Shown here in pieces: positions 10,123 to 21,900 of a DNA stretch of 64,000 nt. The notes under the pieces are model-generated. The model was not told the DNA's origin. It saw nothing but the letters and a program-made list of their open reading frames with translations, and did not search any database. The DNA lies in the NCBI RefSeq assembly GCF_905171765.1, contig NC_053390.1, forward strand, positions 579,416,471-579,480,470, read 5' to 3'. Origin of the DNA: Bufo bufo. Lineage: Eukaryota > Chordata > Amphibia > Anura > Bufonidae. The first letter of the stretch is position 1; each line of letters starts with the position of its first letter. The translations under genes and the position numbers were made by a program.

Positions 10123-13100
10123 CCTCTCCTCTGTCTGGGTGCCGGGGCCTAAATGTGTGACAGTGGCCTGTTCCAGTGGTGGGTGACGTGAAGCCTGATT
10201 CTCTGCTATGACATGAAGACTTATTCTGTGCTGACATGAAGCCAGATTCTCTGTTACGCGACCTCTCTCCTCTGCCTGGGTCTAAATATGTGACAGTGGC
10301 CTGTTCCAGTGGTGGGTGACGTGAAGCCTGATTCTCTGCTATGACATGAAGACAGATTCTGTGCTGACATCAGGCCAGATTCTCTGTTACGGGACCTCTC
10401 TCCTCTGCCTGGGTGCCTGGGCCTAAATGTGTGACAGTGGCCTGTTCCAGTGGTGGGTGACGTGAAGCCTGATTCTCTGCTATGACATGAAGACAGATTC
10501 TGCGCTGACATCAGGCCAGATTCTCTGTTACGGGACCTCTCTCCTCTGCCTGGGTACCTGGGCCTAAATGTGTGACAGTGGCCTGTTCCAGTGGTGGGTG
10601 ACGTGAAGCCTGATTCTCTGCTATGACATGAATACAGATTCTGCGCTGACATAAGGCCAGATTCTCTGTTACGGGACCGCTCTCCTCTGCCTGGGTGCCG
10701 GGGCCTTAATGTGGGACGGTGGCCTGTTCCAGTGGTGGGTGACGTGAAGCCTGATTCTCTGCTATGACATGAAGACAGATTCTGCGCTGACATAAGGCCA
10801 GATTCTCTGTTACGGGACCTCTCTCCTCTGCCTGGGTACCTGGGCCTAAATGTGTGACAGTGGCCTGTTCCAGTGGTGGGTGACGTGAAGCCTGATTCTC
10901 TGCTATGACATGAATACAGATTCTGCGCTGACATAAGGCCAGATTCTCTGTTACGGGACCTCTCTCCTCTGCCTGAGTGCCTGGGCCTAAATATGTGACA
11001 GTGGCCTGTTCCAGTGGTGGGTGACGTGAAGCCTGATTCTCTGTAATGACATGAATACAGATTCTGCGCTGACATAAGGCCAGATTCTCTGTTACGGGAC
11101 CTCTCTCCTCTGTCTGGGTGCCGGGGCCTAAATATGTGACAGTGGCTTGTTCCAGTGGTGGGTGACGTGAAGCCTGATTCTCTGCTATGACATGAAGACA
11201 GATTCTGTGCTGACATAAGGCCAGATTCTCTGTTACGGGACCTCTCTCCTCTGCCTGGGTGCCTGGGCCTAAATGTGTGACAGTGGCCTGTTCCAGTGGT
11301 GGGTGACGTGAAGCCTGATTCTCTGCTATGACATGAAGACAGATTCTGTGTTGACATAAGGCCAGATTCTCTGTTACGGGACCTCTCTCCTCTGACTGGG
11401 TGCCTGGGCCTAAATGTGTGACAGTGGCCTGTTCCAGTGGTGGGTGACGTGAAGCCTGATTCTCTGCTATGACATGAATACAGATTCTGTGCTGACATCA
11501 GGCCAGATTCTCTGTTACGGGACCTCTCTCCTCTGCCTGGGTGCCTGGGCCTAAATGTGTGACAGTGGCCTGTTCCAGTGGTGGGTGACGTGAAGCCTGA
11601 TTCTCTGCTATGACATGAATACAGATTCTGCGCTGACATAAGGCCAGATTCTCTGTTACGGGACCGCTCTCCTCTGTCTGGGTGCCGGGGCCTAAATGTG
11701 TGACAGTGGCCTGTTCCAGTGGTGGGTGATGTGAAGCCTGATTCTCTGCTATGACATGAAGACTGATTCTGCGCTGACATAAGGCCAGATTCTCTGTTAC
11801 GGGACCTCTCTCCTCTGCCTGGGTGCCTGGGCCTAAATGTGTGACAGTGGCCTGTTCCAGTGGTGGGTGACATGAAGCCTGATTCTCTGCTATGACATGA
11901 AGACAGATTCTGTGCTGACATCAAGCCAGATTCTCTGTTACGGGACCTCTCTCCTCTGACTGGGTGCCTGGGCCTAAATGTGTGACAGTGGCCTGTTCCA
12001 GTGGTGGGTGACGTGAAGCCTGATTCTCTGCTATGACATGAAGACAGATTCTGCGCTGACATCAGGCCAGATTCTCTGTTACGGGACCTCTCTCCTCTGC
12101 CTGGGTCTAAATATGTGACAGTGGCCTGTTCCAGTGGTGGGTGACGTGAAGCCTGATTCTCTGCTATGACATGAAGACAGATTCTGTGCTGACATCAGGC
12201 CAGATTCTCTGTTACGGGACCTCTCTCCTCTGCCTGGGTGCCTGGACCTAAATGTGTGACAGTGGCCTGTTCCAGTGGTGGGTGACGTGAAGCCTGATTC
12301 TCTGCTATGACATGAAGACAGATTCTGCGCTGACATCAGGCCAGATTCTCTGTTACGGGACCTCTCTCCTCTGCCTGGGTACCTGGGCCTAAATGTGTGA
12401 CAGTGGCCTGTTCCAGTGGTGGGTGACGTGAAGCCTGATTCTCTGCTATGACATGAATACAGATTCTGCGCTGACATAAGGCCAGATTCTCTGTTACGGG
12501 ACCGCTCTCCTCTGTCTGGGTGCCGGGGCCTTAATGTGGGACGGTGGCCTGTTCCAGTGGTGGGTGACGTGAAGCCTGATTCTCTGCTATGACATGAAGA
12601 CAGATTCTGCGCTGACATAAGGCCAGATTCTCTGTTACGGGACCTCTCTCCTCTGCCTGGGTACCTGGGCCTAAATGTGTGACAGTGGCCTGTTCCAGTG
12701 GTGGGTGACGTGAAGCCTGATTCTCTGCTATGACATGAATACAGATTCTGCGCTGACATAAGGCCAGATTCTCTGTTACGGGACCTCTCTCCTCTGCCTG
12801 AGTGCCTGGGCCTAAATATGTGACAGTGGCCTGTTCCAGTGGTGGGTGACGTGAAGCCTGATTCTCTGTAATGACATGAATACAGATTCTGCGCTGACAT
12901 AAGGCCAGATTCTCTGTTACGGGACCTCTCTCCTCTGTCTGGTTGCCGGGGCCTAAATATGTGACAGTGGCTTGTTCCAGTGGTGGGTGACGTGAAGCCT
13001 GATTCTCTGCTATGACATGAAGACAGATTCTGTGCTGACATAAGGCCAGATTCTCTGTTACGGGACCTCTCTCCTCTGCCTGGGTGCCTGGGCCTAAATG

Positions 13101-14155
13101 TGTGACAGTGGCCTGTTCCAGTGGTGGGTGACGTGAAGCCTGATTCTCTGCTATGACATGAAGACAGATTCTGTGTTGACATAAGGCCAGATTCTCTGTT
13201 ACGGGACCTTTCTCCTCTGACTGGGTGCCTGGGCCTAAATGTGTGACAGTGGCCTGTTCCAGTGGTGGGTGACGTGAAGCCTGATTCTCTGCTATGACAT
13301 GAATACAGATTCTGTGCTGACATCAGGCCAGATTCTCTGTTACGGGACCTCTCTCCTCTGCCTGGGTGCCTGGGCCTAAATGTGTGACAGTGGCCTGTTC
13401 CAGTGGTGGGTGACGTGAAGCCTGATTCTCTGCTATGACATGAATACAGATTCTGCGCTGACATAAGGCCAGATTCTCTGTTACGGGACCGCTCTCCTCT
13501 GTCTGGGTGCCGGGGCCTAAATGTGTGACAGTGGCCTGTTCCAGTGGTGGGTGATGTGAAGCCTGATTCTCTGCTATGACATGAAGACTGATTCTGCGCT
13601 GACATAAGGCCAGATTCTCTGTTACGGGACCTCTCTCCTCTGCCTGGGTGCCTGGGCCTAAATGTGTGACAGTGGCCTGTTCCAGTGGTGGGTGACATGA
13701 AGCCTGATTCTCTGCTATGACATGAAGACAGATTCTGTGCTGACATCAAGCCAGATTCTCTGTTACGGGACCTCTCTCCTCTGACTGGGTGCCTGGGCCT
13801 AAATGTGTGACAGTGGCCTGTTCCAGTGGTGGGTGACGTGAAGCTTGATTCTCTGCTATGACATGAAGACAGATTCTGCGCTGACATAAGGCCAGATTCT
13901 CTGTTACGGGACCGCTCTCCTCTGTCTGGGTGCCGGGGCCTAAATGTGTGACAGTGGCCTGTTCCAGTGGTGGGTGACGTGAAGCCTGATTCTCTGCTAT
14001 GACATGAAGACAGATTCTGTGCTGACATGAAGCCAGATTCTCTGCTATGGCATGAAGAGACTGATTCTGTGCTGACATGAAGCCAGATTCTTTGCTATGG
14101 CATGAAGAGACTGATTCTCTGCTGACGTGAAACCAGATTCTCTGCTATGGGACCT
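10123..14155. repeat. 141-bp minisatellite, about 28.6 units, with an 1825-bp higher-order repeat
   Basis: The unit runs from ACCTCTCTCCTCTG through CAGTGGCCTGTTCCAGTGG to CCAGATTCTCTGTTACGGG and recurs every 141 bases (for example 10394, 10535, 10676, 10817). A distinctive 133-base unit lacking part of CTGGGTGCCTGGG occurs at 10261 and again at 12086, exactly 1825 bases apart. The blocks 10261-12085 and 12086-13910 match unit by unit, including rare variants such as CATCAAGCC at 11919 and 13744. So twelve 141-base units plus one 133-base unit were duplicated as a block. Since 141 is divisible by three, the minus strand shows long artificial open frames. Units degrade into about 52-base subrepeats after 14020. 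Confidence 0.97.
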
Positions 14156-14452
14156 CTGTCCAATTGATATTGGGTCATTTTTTTTTTTTTAATTATTATT
14201 TTAATTCATTTCCCTATCCACATTTGTTTGCAGGGGATTTACCTACATGTTGCTGCCTTTTGCAGCCCTCTAGCTCTTTCCTGGGCTGTTTTACAGCCTT
14301 TTTAGTGCCGAAAAGTTCGGGTCCCCATTGACTTCAATGGGGTTTGGGTTCGGGACGAAGTTCGGATCGGGTTCGGATCCCGAACCCGAACATTTCCGGG
14401 AAGTTCGGCCGAACTTCTCGAACCCGAACATCCAGGTGTTCGCTCAACTCTA
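14156..14452. promoter_or_regulatory. hAT 3' end with subterminal GAACCCGAAC cluster
   Basis: A T-rich stretch (14175-14215) is followed from 14310 by many TTCGGGTTCG/CGAACCCGAA motifs in both orientations, mirroring the 5' end. The terminal inverted repeat closes at 14452. The motif repetition is seen; transposase binding is inferred. Confidence 0.65.
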
Positions 14453-14460
14453 GTAGAGAA

Positions 14461-14612
14461 CCATGAAATTAATGTTGATTTCAAATAAATAATAAAAAGT
14501 GACATTTGTAGGAGTGTTTTTCCATTTTTAATTGTGACTGTTGAGGGTTAATAAAATGTTTAGTAACTTTTTGATTTACTTTGCCTTTCAGCCCCTTACT
14601 ATTTTCAGAATG
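14461..14612. other. Unannotated spacer
   Basis: AT-rich flank beyond the hAT target duplication. Nothing is recognised. Confidence 0.45.
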
Positions 14613-14822
14613 GCAGCACAGCGGCTCAATGGCTAGCGCTGGGGTCAATGTTTGCGTGGGTTTCCTCTGGGTACTTTGGTTTCCTCCTACACTCCAAAGA
14701 CATACTGATGGGGAATTTAGATTGTGAGCTGCATTGGAGACAGCAAGTGATGATAATATCTGTAAAGCACTGCGGAATATGTTGGTGCTATATAAGCAAG
14801 TGAAAAAAAAAAAAAAAAAAAA
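14613..14822 (+). mobile_element. SINE copy with A-tail
   Basis: It starts with a tRNA-like A-box phrase (GCGGCTCAATGGCTAGC). It continues with GTGGGTTTCCTC and CTCCAAAGACATACTGATGG, a widespread vertebrate SINE/LINE2-type tail, then GTGCTATATAA and about 21 A residues at 14802-14822. It appears internally shortened. No target duplication was confirmed. Confidence 0.65.
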
Positions 14823-15495
14823 ACATTCCTACACATTGTGGAAAGCTGTAGAACAGGAGATGTGTGCACTGCTGATGCACTTGGTTCACAGGCAGATTGC
14901 CTAGACTGGATGCAAGTATACACTGACAAGGAGCTGGAATGTTCTTGATTAGTTTTGAGGTTTTCTTCTGAGCTCTACCTAACTGGACTGTTACTGGGGT
15001 CACCTTCATTAATTATCAGGATGTGTTCAATAAAAAAAATTGTTTGACATTTCTGAATTACCAGGCTATAAAATAACTCATTTTATAACCATCAGATAAA
15101 CCTAAAGTATTCCAGCCTGCACAACATAAAACTAGGAAAGGTCTCCTTAGTATTTATGCAGATGCTTGCCATCCCTTGGTTACTGAATGTTATTCTGCCG
15201 CAGGTTATTTGTTCATGACACTGATAGTGACATCTTCTAAGCATCACGCTGCAGATTCCTGACAGTGAGATATTATTGTAGCAGCAGGGTCCCACATAGT
15301 ACACCATGAGACCCTTACTAACCATTTAATGCCAAGTAATGTCAGTGTACACTGGTGCTTATAAAGCTCGGGCGGTACTCTACATGCAAACCTCTCTTTC
15401 TGTATATGAAAATTCTGGAAGAGGCTTCCGATTGGAAATATTCATTAGTAAGGTCTTTCTAATGTACAGAATCTACACAACAGATATAGACTAAA
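14823..15495. other. Unannotated stretch
   Basis: Non-coding sequence without recognisable repeats by eye. Confidence 0.4.
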
Positions 15496-15870
15496 GGTAG
15501 CCAGACCTCCCAAGTTTCCCTCTTTTGGAGGGACAATCCCTCTTTTTGACCCAAGTCCCTCTGTCCCTATTTTCTCCTTAAATGTCCCTTTTCTTGATCT
15601 GAGGTATAGATTTGCATTATTACATTTACAATATTGATCCAGAAAGTGTTTGTCTGGTTCCTCTCTGTATATTTGAGCACGCCTTATAGATTATTTTTAT
15701 TATTTGACGCAGTTGAGATTTTAGAAATTTCTATATTCAGATTATTTTTGCACTATTGTGTAAAAGAAAACTACAGAATGTATAGATATGCAGGAAAAAT
15801 TTATTTTTCACACAATGAACCATAAGTCTCCCTCTTTGACCATCCAAAAAGTTGGGAGGGATGGGTAGCT
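15496..15870. repeat. MITE with imperfect terminal inverted repeats
   Basis: The left end GGTAGCCAGACCTCCCAAG and the right end TTGGGAGGGATGGGTAGCT are inverted partners with a few mismatches. The CCCTCTTT phrase recurs near both ends. The interior is AT-rich and non-coding. Confidence 0.65.
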
Positions 15871-16178
15871 AAACAAATAAAAGTAAAGTCATCTGAAGCT
15901 GGCGACAATCTTGCATGTATGGCTGTGCTGACTCTGCACAACAGATAAGGCCAGGGAACGAAGGAGAACGCATACTGAATTTCCACATGCCCAATTTTGT
16001 TTTTAGGGGACATAAGCCACCAGTGGTGCTTGCAGATACCTCCAAAAAATATACAGAGTTGGCAACAAGCTGCATCTAATTGGCATTTCTATGACGTGTT
16101 TTTTTTATTTTATTTTTTATTTACCTGTACAAGTTCCTTTGAAGTACCCTAGTGCTGTCTGTCTATGACGCCTGTCAT
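15871..16178. other. Unannotated stretch
   Basis: No gene or repeat structure is recognised apart from a T-rich run near 16100. Confidence 0.4.
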
Positions 16179-16181
16179 TAA

Positions 16182-16482
16182 GGCTAGGTCTACACAACGA
16201 CATGTGTCACGCGACAATAAGTTGGGCGACAGATAGGGCACAACTACACTGCAACATTTGTCACACAACATTTTATCACACCAATGTCGCGCGACAATTT
16301 TTATAATAGTCTATGGTGTCGCAATGCGACATGCTGCGACTGCGACGCGACAGTTGCAGAAAAATCCACCTCGAATGGATTTTTTGCGACTGTCGCATCA
16401 GTCGCGGCATGTCGAAGTGTGACATCATAGACTATCATTATAAAAATTGTCGCGCAACAAATCTCGTCATGTAGACCTAGCC
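16182..16482. repeat. Palindromic Harbinger-type MITE with TAA target duplication
   Basis: The ends are GGCTAGGTCTACA and TGTAGACCTAGCC, flanked by TAA on both sides (16179-16181 and 16483-16485). The interior is a long imperfect palindrome rich in GTCGCGCGACA-type motifs. The 3-bp TAA duplication fits PIF/Harbinger elements. Confidence 0.8.
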
Positions 16483-16485
16483 TAA

Positions 16486-16773
16486 AGGGGTCTTCTGTGA
16501 CTTTTATGCTGATCTGTGGGGGTCCTTCACCAGGGATTCCCACCAATCAGTTGTTTGAGAAGGCACTGGCTCTCTCAGTAGGGCCGCAGCCTTCTCTCAG
16601 TTTAGCCTAGGCCACATTGCCTTGGCGCATCTCAACCCCATTGATGGAGCTGTGTTTGGTAACCTGAGAGAAGGCCGCAGAGTTACTGCAAATTCCTTCT
16701 CAAACAGCTGGTCGAGGGGGGTCCCTGGTTTCGGACCCACATAGATCAGTATAAAAGTCTAAGAAAAACCCCA
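16486..16773. repeat. Palindromic MITE of the GACTTTTATGCTGATC family
   Basis: GACTTTTATGCTGATCTGTG near 16499 is mirrored by CATAGATCAGTATAAAAGTC near 16741. Inner arms contain CAGTTGTTTGAGAAGGCACT and its relative near 16700. The same family contributes fragments near 1300 and 2000. It directly abuts the preceding MITE. Confidence 0.75.
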
Positions 16774-16840
16774 TTAAGGCATTGTTAGATGTGTCTGTGT
16801 ATTTAGTTGACCCTTCAGAAACAGGGACATGGTGTGCTCT

Positions 16841-17141
16841 AAGCAAGCTCTGCCTCTAATGCTACCAGATAGCTATCCTATAAGTGAACGTTTGACCTTT
16901 TAAGCCAGCACCTCATCTGCAGACAGCTGTTTTGGGGTGATTGCCCCTCATCAATGCAGAGCAGGGAGAACTGACAACTGGGTGAGAGGCCTAGGTCAGT
17001 TATGGGACGGATAATATCTCCTGACAGAGAACATGGCTAAGCTATTATCCAAGTCATGTCTCAACGACTGTTTAAAAGGCTGAACATTGACTTATAGGAT
17101 AGATACCTTATATCTGGTGGCATTAGAGGCGGAGCTTGCTT
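16841..17141. repeat. MITE with about 50-bp inverted arms
   Basis: AAGCAAGCTCTGCCTCTAAT on the left pairs with ATTAGAGGCGGAGCTTGCTT on the right. The pairing continues inward through ATCCTATAAGT and ACTTATAGGAT. Non-coding. Confidence 0.8.
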
Positions 17142-17634
17142 GGCTGATTTTCATACCCTCTTCTCAGCCTATAAGACGCCTCACATGATTAGGTCCTCTC
17201 CATAAGGAGATATAGTATCCCCTGAATCCCAAGTGTAGTGAGTTAATGCTCAGTTCTGTAATAGCACGTCAGTGATGGCACAGCGCCATTGCATTGCAGG
17301 TTATCAGCTGCATTATATATCTGGCACCTTGTTGTCAATGCCAGGAGTGGAGATAATTCCAATCTGGGCAGTTTAACCCCTCAGATGCTGCAGTCAGTAG
17401 TGACTGTCACATCTGAGTGGTTAGACAGAAGGAAGGAGCACTCTGTATCCTTCAGTTGACATAATCTGAAGGCTCCCAGTCCTGCATTGTGCTGGCCTCT
17501 ACTACATCTTGCCTGTGAAAAGCCCTATACACTGTAGTTCACTGAAGTATTATACTGTATAGTAAATGCAATCAACCATTGCAAAGTCAAGTGACAAAAT
17601 ATAAAAAATATGAGCTGAGAATGTAGTTTATGTG
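17142..17634. other. Unannotated flank of the Gypsy insertion
   Basis: No gene is seen. The last four bases before the LTR, ATCC at 17635-17638, form the left copy of the Gypsy target duplication. Confidence 0.45.
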
Positions 17635-17638
17635 ATCC

Positions 17639-18599
17639 TGCGGTACGCAGGCCTGCAGGGTATAGCGATGTGAGGTCACGGTTACTTAGGCAAACGAGGG
17701 TTGCTATGGGTTACTCACAGTTTGTAGGATGACCCTAGGCAGCGTACAGCAGTGATGGAGAGGCTGGCACAGAAGTCCTCTGGGGCACTCTCTGGATATA
17801 GGGACCAGGCCTGATGGTGGGTGAGGTGCCCTGGATGTTGCAGATGTTTAATGTGCCTAGGGCAAGGTCCCTTTAAGGTTCGTGATGCCAGTGCCTGTAA
17901 CGATGGCACACCGATTTATAGTTGTAATAAGTGAGGAACACAGTGTGGTGGTGAACCAAATTTTCTTTACTGGAAACAGTTCAACTTTGTACAATTTTGA
18001 ATTCAGTTCCACTTTGCAGCAGTAATCATTTAGCAGACTTACATCAATGGCAGGCAATGTTGTTTGCAAGATACTCAGAGGGTAAAATCAACACTCACAG
18101 TCCAGGCTGCACTATTTCCTCAGATATCCTGGCTGTCTGTATCCCAAGGCCCGTATGCCCTAATACTGGCTTTTATCCTTGGTAGCAATCTTCCTCAGGT
18201 ATATATCCCTTGCTTTAAGTTAATGATCCTTCTGCCCTTGAGCTTACTTGGCTAGCTGGAACTCTGGCTCTGCTCTGCTTTGGTTAGGGAACTGCAGTTT
18301 TCTCCCAGGATGCAAACTCTTCTCTTGGGGTGAATCTTCTGAGCTAACTCTGGCTCATTATCCACAGGCTGGCTAGTCTGCACTTGCTAGCCACCTGGTC
18401 TACACTCCTCTTCCCTGTCTGGGCCTAGCTATATATACTAAGGGCTTACTAGCTCCCTCTAGCGTATAGAAGGCTGAACTACACTCTAATAGGCCTGCTA
18501 CCCAGATAACACAGGGAAAATGAACATAAAACATCACATTAATACCATAGACATATTAACCCTTGTGTAGTGCCCACCTTTACCTAGTGGGACACTACA
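17639..18599 (-). repeat. Gypsy 3' LTR
   Basis: 961 bases, plus-strand TGCGGTACGCAG to GACACTACA. In element orientation a TATATATA box lies at about 18430-18440. This copy holds a short extra segment near 18563-18577 absent from the other LTR. Confidence 0.93.
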
Positions 18600-18926
18600 T
18601 ACCCCACTGCTGTGACGTTGCCCGTCCTCGGCGCAACATAAGGGGCCCGTCCAGCTGGAAACTGCAACCTGAAAGACAGAACGAAAAACAGGCATATACA
18701 GTAATCGCCACTTTAGCAGTATAAATATATCAAACAGTTCCACTGGAAAGTGCGGTGAAAAGGGGCGTCGTTCTCTTCTTTCAGGATAGTATAAGGGAAC
18801 AGGGGGCACTGACCTGGTAAAGCGTGTCAAGGATAACCAGGATAGTCCATAATGATAGAAAATGTAAATATAAGTTCCTGGAGGCTCAAAGAACAAAATG
18901 AGTCCGTACCCGGGTCTTGTAAATAA
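18600..18926 (-). other. Gypsy 3' untranslated region
   Basis: Lies between the end of the integrase frame and the 3' LTR. In element orientation the bases next to the LTR are CAGCAGTGGGGTA, a weak polypurine tract. The minus-strand frame at 18534-18896 has no recognisable domain and runs into the LTR, so it is not called a gene. Confidence 0.6.
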
Positions 18927-21900
18927 TTAAACAGGGGTTTCCCGGGAGGGGCTACCTGGCCCCATAATGTAGTCTCCAAATCTCACAGGTGGGTGTCCCT
19001 TGGTAGACCGCGTGGACCTTATTACTGGTGGAGATTCTTCCTGACTTGATTCAGGAGGGCTGGAGGAGTCCAAAGGCTCTGGAGCTCTTTCAGATACACT
19101 CTGGGACAGGTCATCCTGAGGTGGAGGACTAGCAGGAGCTGAAGTGGGTTCATCCTGGGGTTGAGAACCAGCAGGAACTGGAGCTGGTACTACCAAGTTC
19201 AACCAGGGTGTGAGGAACCAATGAAGTGGCTCTTTATCGTGTATCAGGTTCTCAACAGCCTGCATAGGATCAGCAGGTTGGGTTGGCAACTCGGGCTCAG
19301 GAGACTCCGGCTCAATGTCCTCTGCTGCAACTTCTCCTTCTATGCAGGGTTTTAAACGATTCCTGTGTACAATTTGGGAGCCTTTATCTTCTCTGGAAAT
19401 TTGATAAATATGGGCCTCAGCATTAGGGATGGCAGAAATGACATAAGGAGCCCTTTCCCACTTACTGTCCAATTTACTGGTTCGGTGGTTATTTTTTAAC
19501 CACACCATGTCTCCTATAGCTAGAGGCCCTGCATGAGCAGCCAGGTCATAGTCTCTCTGCTGTCGCTCCCAGGCATTTTCCATGCATTCTTGGACAATCT
19601 CCTTAGCATTGAGGCGCCTTGGATGTTCCACTACACAATCAGTTTTTGGTAGTGGATTGATGACATCAGGCACCTGTACATCCAGGGAGTGGTCAGCAGG
19701 TAATCTCCCTTGACGGCCGAACATCAGATAGAAGGGCGTGTACCCGGTGGAGCAGTGAATGGTATTATTGTAAGTATACATGAGTTGTGGCAGCAGAGTA
19801 GGCCAATTACCCCTTGTCTCAGGGGGTACTGCTCTCAGCATTTCAATTTGATTCATCTTTTCACAGAGTCAGTTACCTTGCGGATGATAGGCAGTGGTCC
19901 GGACTTTCTGGCAATTATGTAGCAGGCACATCTCCTGGAACAGCTGTGATTCAAACGCAGACCCCTGGTCGGTGAGGATCCTCTCTGGGCAGCCGTAGGG
20001 CAGGAGGAAATGCTTCCAGAACGCCTCCGCCGCAGTCTTGGCTGTCAGGTCTTGCACAGGCACTGCTACGACAAACTTAGTGAAGTGATCAATAATAGTC
20101 ATGGCATAAGTATACCCTGAGCGACTTGGCTCCAACTTCACATGGTCAATGGCAACAAGTTCTAAGGGAGTTTTACTTACGATAGGATGGAGAGGCGCCC
20201 TCTGGTCATGGCGTTCACTTCTCCCCACGGCACAGGCAGTGCACTCCCGGCACCATTTCTCAAGGTCTTCTCTCATCCCGATCCAATAGAACCTCCTGCG
20301 AATAGTGGCCTCCGTTTTCTGCACGCCGAAGTGTCCAGACTGGTTATGATACATCTCCAGCACCAGACTGGCATCTCGACGTGGTATGAGGATCTGGTAT
20401 ACTCTATCGCAGGACACTGGATCCAGGCTCCTTCTAAGCAACAGGCCTTTTTGAAGGAACAGTTGGTGGCGATGTCTCCACAGTCTCAATAGTTCTGGGT
20501 CTGAACTCTTCCTGCGGACTCTCTCAGGAGTTCTCCCACTAGTAAGGAAGTCGAGCAGTTCACCGAGGACTCTACTTTCGGACTGGAGCTTAATCCACCT
20601 TTCTTGTTCACCCCTGGACTCAGGAATATTTGATGAGGAAGAATCAGCAGCTGAGCGATTTTCAGTGCAAACATTATCTTGCTGAGCAAATTTGTTGTAA
20701 AATTCCGGCATCTCCACTTCTTCCCAGGCATCTTTTGGTTCCTCTGGGGCTTCTGTAGTGGGAAGCCGGGACAGGGCATCAGCATTATCATTGGAGCGGC
20801 CTGCTCGGTATTTCACAGTGAAGTCATAGTTGGCAAGGCGTGAGGCCCATCTTTTCTCCAGCGCCCCTAATTTGGCTGTGTTCAGATGTGCCAGGGGGTT
20901 GTTGTCCGTGAAGGCGACAAACGGAGTGGCAGCAAGATAGTCTTTGAACTTTTCAGTTACAGCCCACACTAAAGCGAGGAACTCCAGCGTGAAGGAACTA
21001 TAATTCTGATCGTTTTTCTCAGCTCCCCTCAGGGATCTACTGGCGTAGGCAATCACCCTCTCTTTGTTGTCCTGCACCTGGGCCAACACGCCTCCCAGGC
21101 CTCTTTTACTAGCATCCGTGTAGAGGTGGAACGGCTTCTGATAATCCGGGTAACCCAGAACAGGGGGTTCAGTCAGCTTCTTCTTTAGGAGCTGGAAGGC
21201 AATCTCCCATTCTTCATTCCATTCAACAGGGATAGGAGTCTTTGGACTCTTCTTGGGATGCCCCCTTAGGAGTTCCTGGATCGGATCCACAATTTGAGCA
21301 AAATGCGGGATGAAGCGTCTATAGTATCCTGCAAAGCTGAGGAAACTTCTCACCTCTTTCACGGTGGTGGGAGTAGGCCAATTACGGACAGCGGCAAGTT
21401 TATCAGGATCAGGCTGGACTCCTTCGGCACTAACAATGTGCCCTAGATACTTTACTGCTGGTTTCAGCAGGTGGCACTTGGACGGCTTAATTTTAAGGCC
21501 ATATTTAACAAGGACTTGAAACACTTCAGCCAGGTGTTTTAAATGGTCCTCATACATCTTTGAGTAGATAATGATGTCATCCAGGTATAGTAGGACAGTC
21601 TCAAAGTTCCTATGGCCTAAACAACGCTCCATCAACCGCTGGAATGTCCCTGGAGCGTTGCACAATCCGAACGGCATATAATTAAATTCAAATAGGCCCA
21701 TAGGTGTAGTGAAAGCGGTCTTCTCTCGATCTTCTGGGGCCATAGGTACCTGCCAGTACCCGCTAGTTAAATCCAGAGTGGAGAAATAGGCAGATGACCC
21801 CAGGGCAGTCAAGGACTCCTCAATGCGTGGCAACGGATAAGCGTCTTTGTGGGTGATCTGATTGATTTTCCTATAATCCACGCAGAACCTTATGCTGTCA

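Larger units (their letters stand above)
3455..14452 (+). mobile_element. Giant 11-kb hAT DNA transposon carrying two internal satellite-like arrays
   Basis: Both ends and the target duplication are visible. The element starts TAGGGATGAGCGAAC and ends with the inverted partner of TAGAGTTGAGCGAAC. It is flanked by an exact 8-bp direct repeat GTAGAGAA (3447-3454 and 14453-14460), and 8-bp duplications are the hAT signature. Inside, in order, are a GAACCCGAAC-rich 5' end, a TATA-like promoter region, a 77-bp triplication, a 295-bp array, a BED/hAT transposase frame, a 141-bp array and a GAACCCGAAC-rich 3' end. At about 11 kb it is far longer than typical hAT elements (roughly 2.5-5 kb); the two arrays make up about 6.5 kb of it. 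The transposase is broken, so this copy is probably not autonomous. Confidence 0.93.

Noticed and set aside
10254..14028. Two minus-strand frames of 602 and 649 residues with a 47-residue repeat (MSAQNLSSCHSRESG...)
   Set aside because: They are a by-product of the 141-base tandem unit being divisible by three. No domain, no start context, and both end at the 133-base unit where the phase breaks.
18534..18896. A 120-residue minus-strand frame after integrase, considered as a possible env or accessory gene
   Set aside because: It spans the LTR boundary and has no signal peptide, transmembrane or family-like features that persuade.
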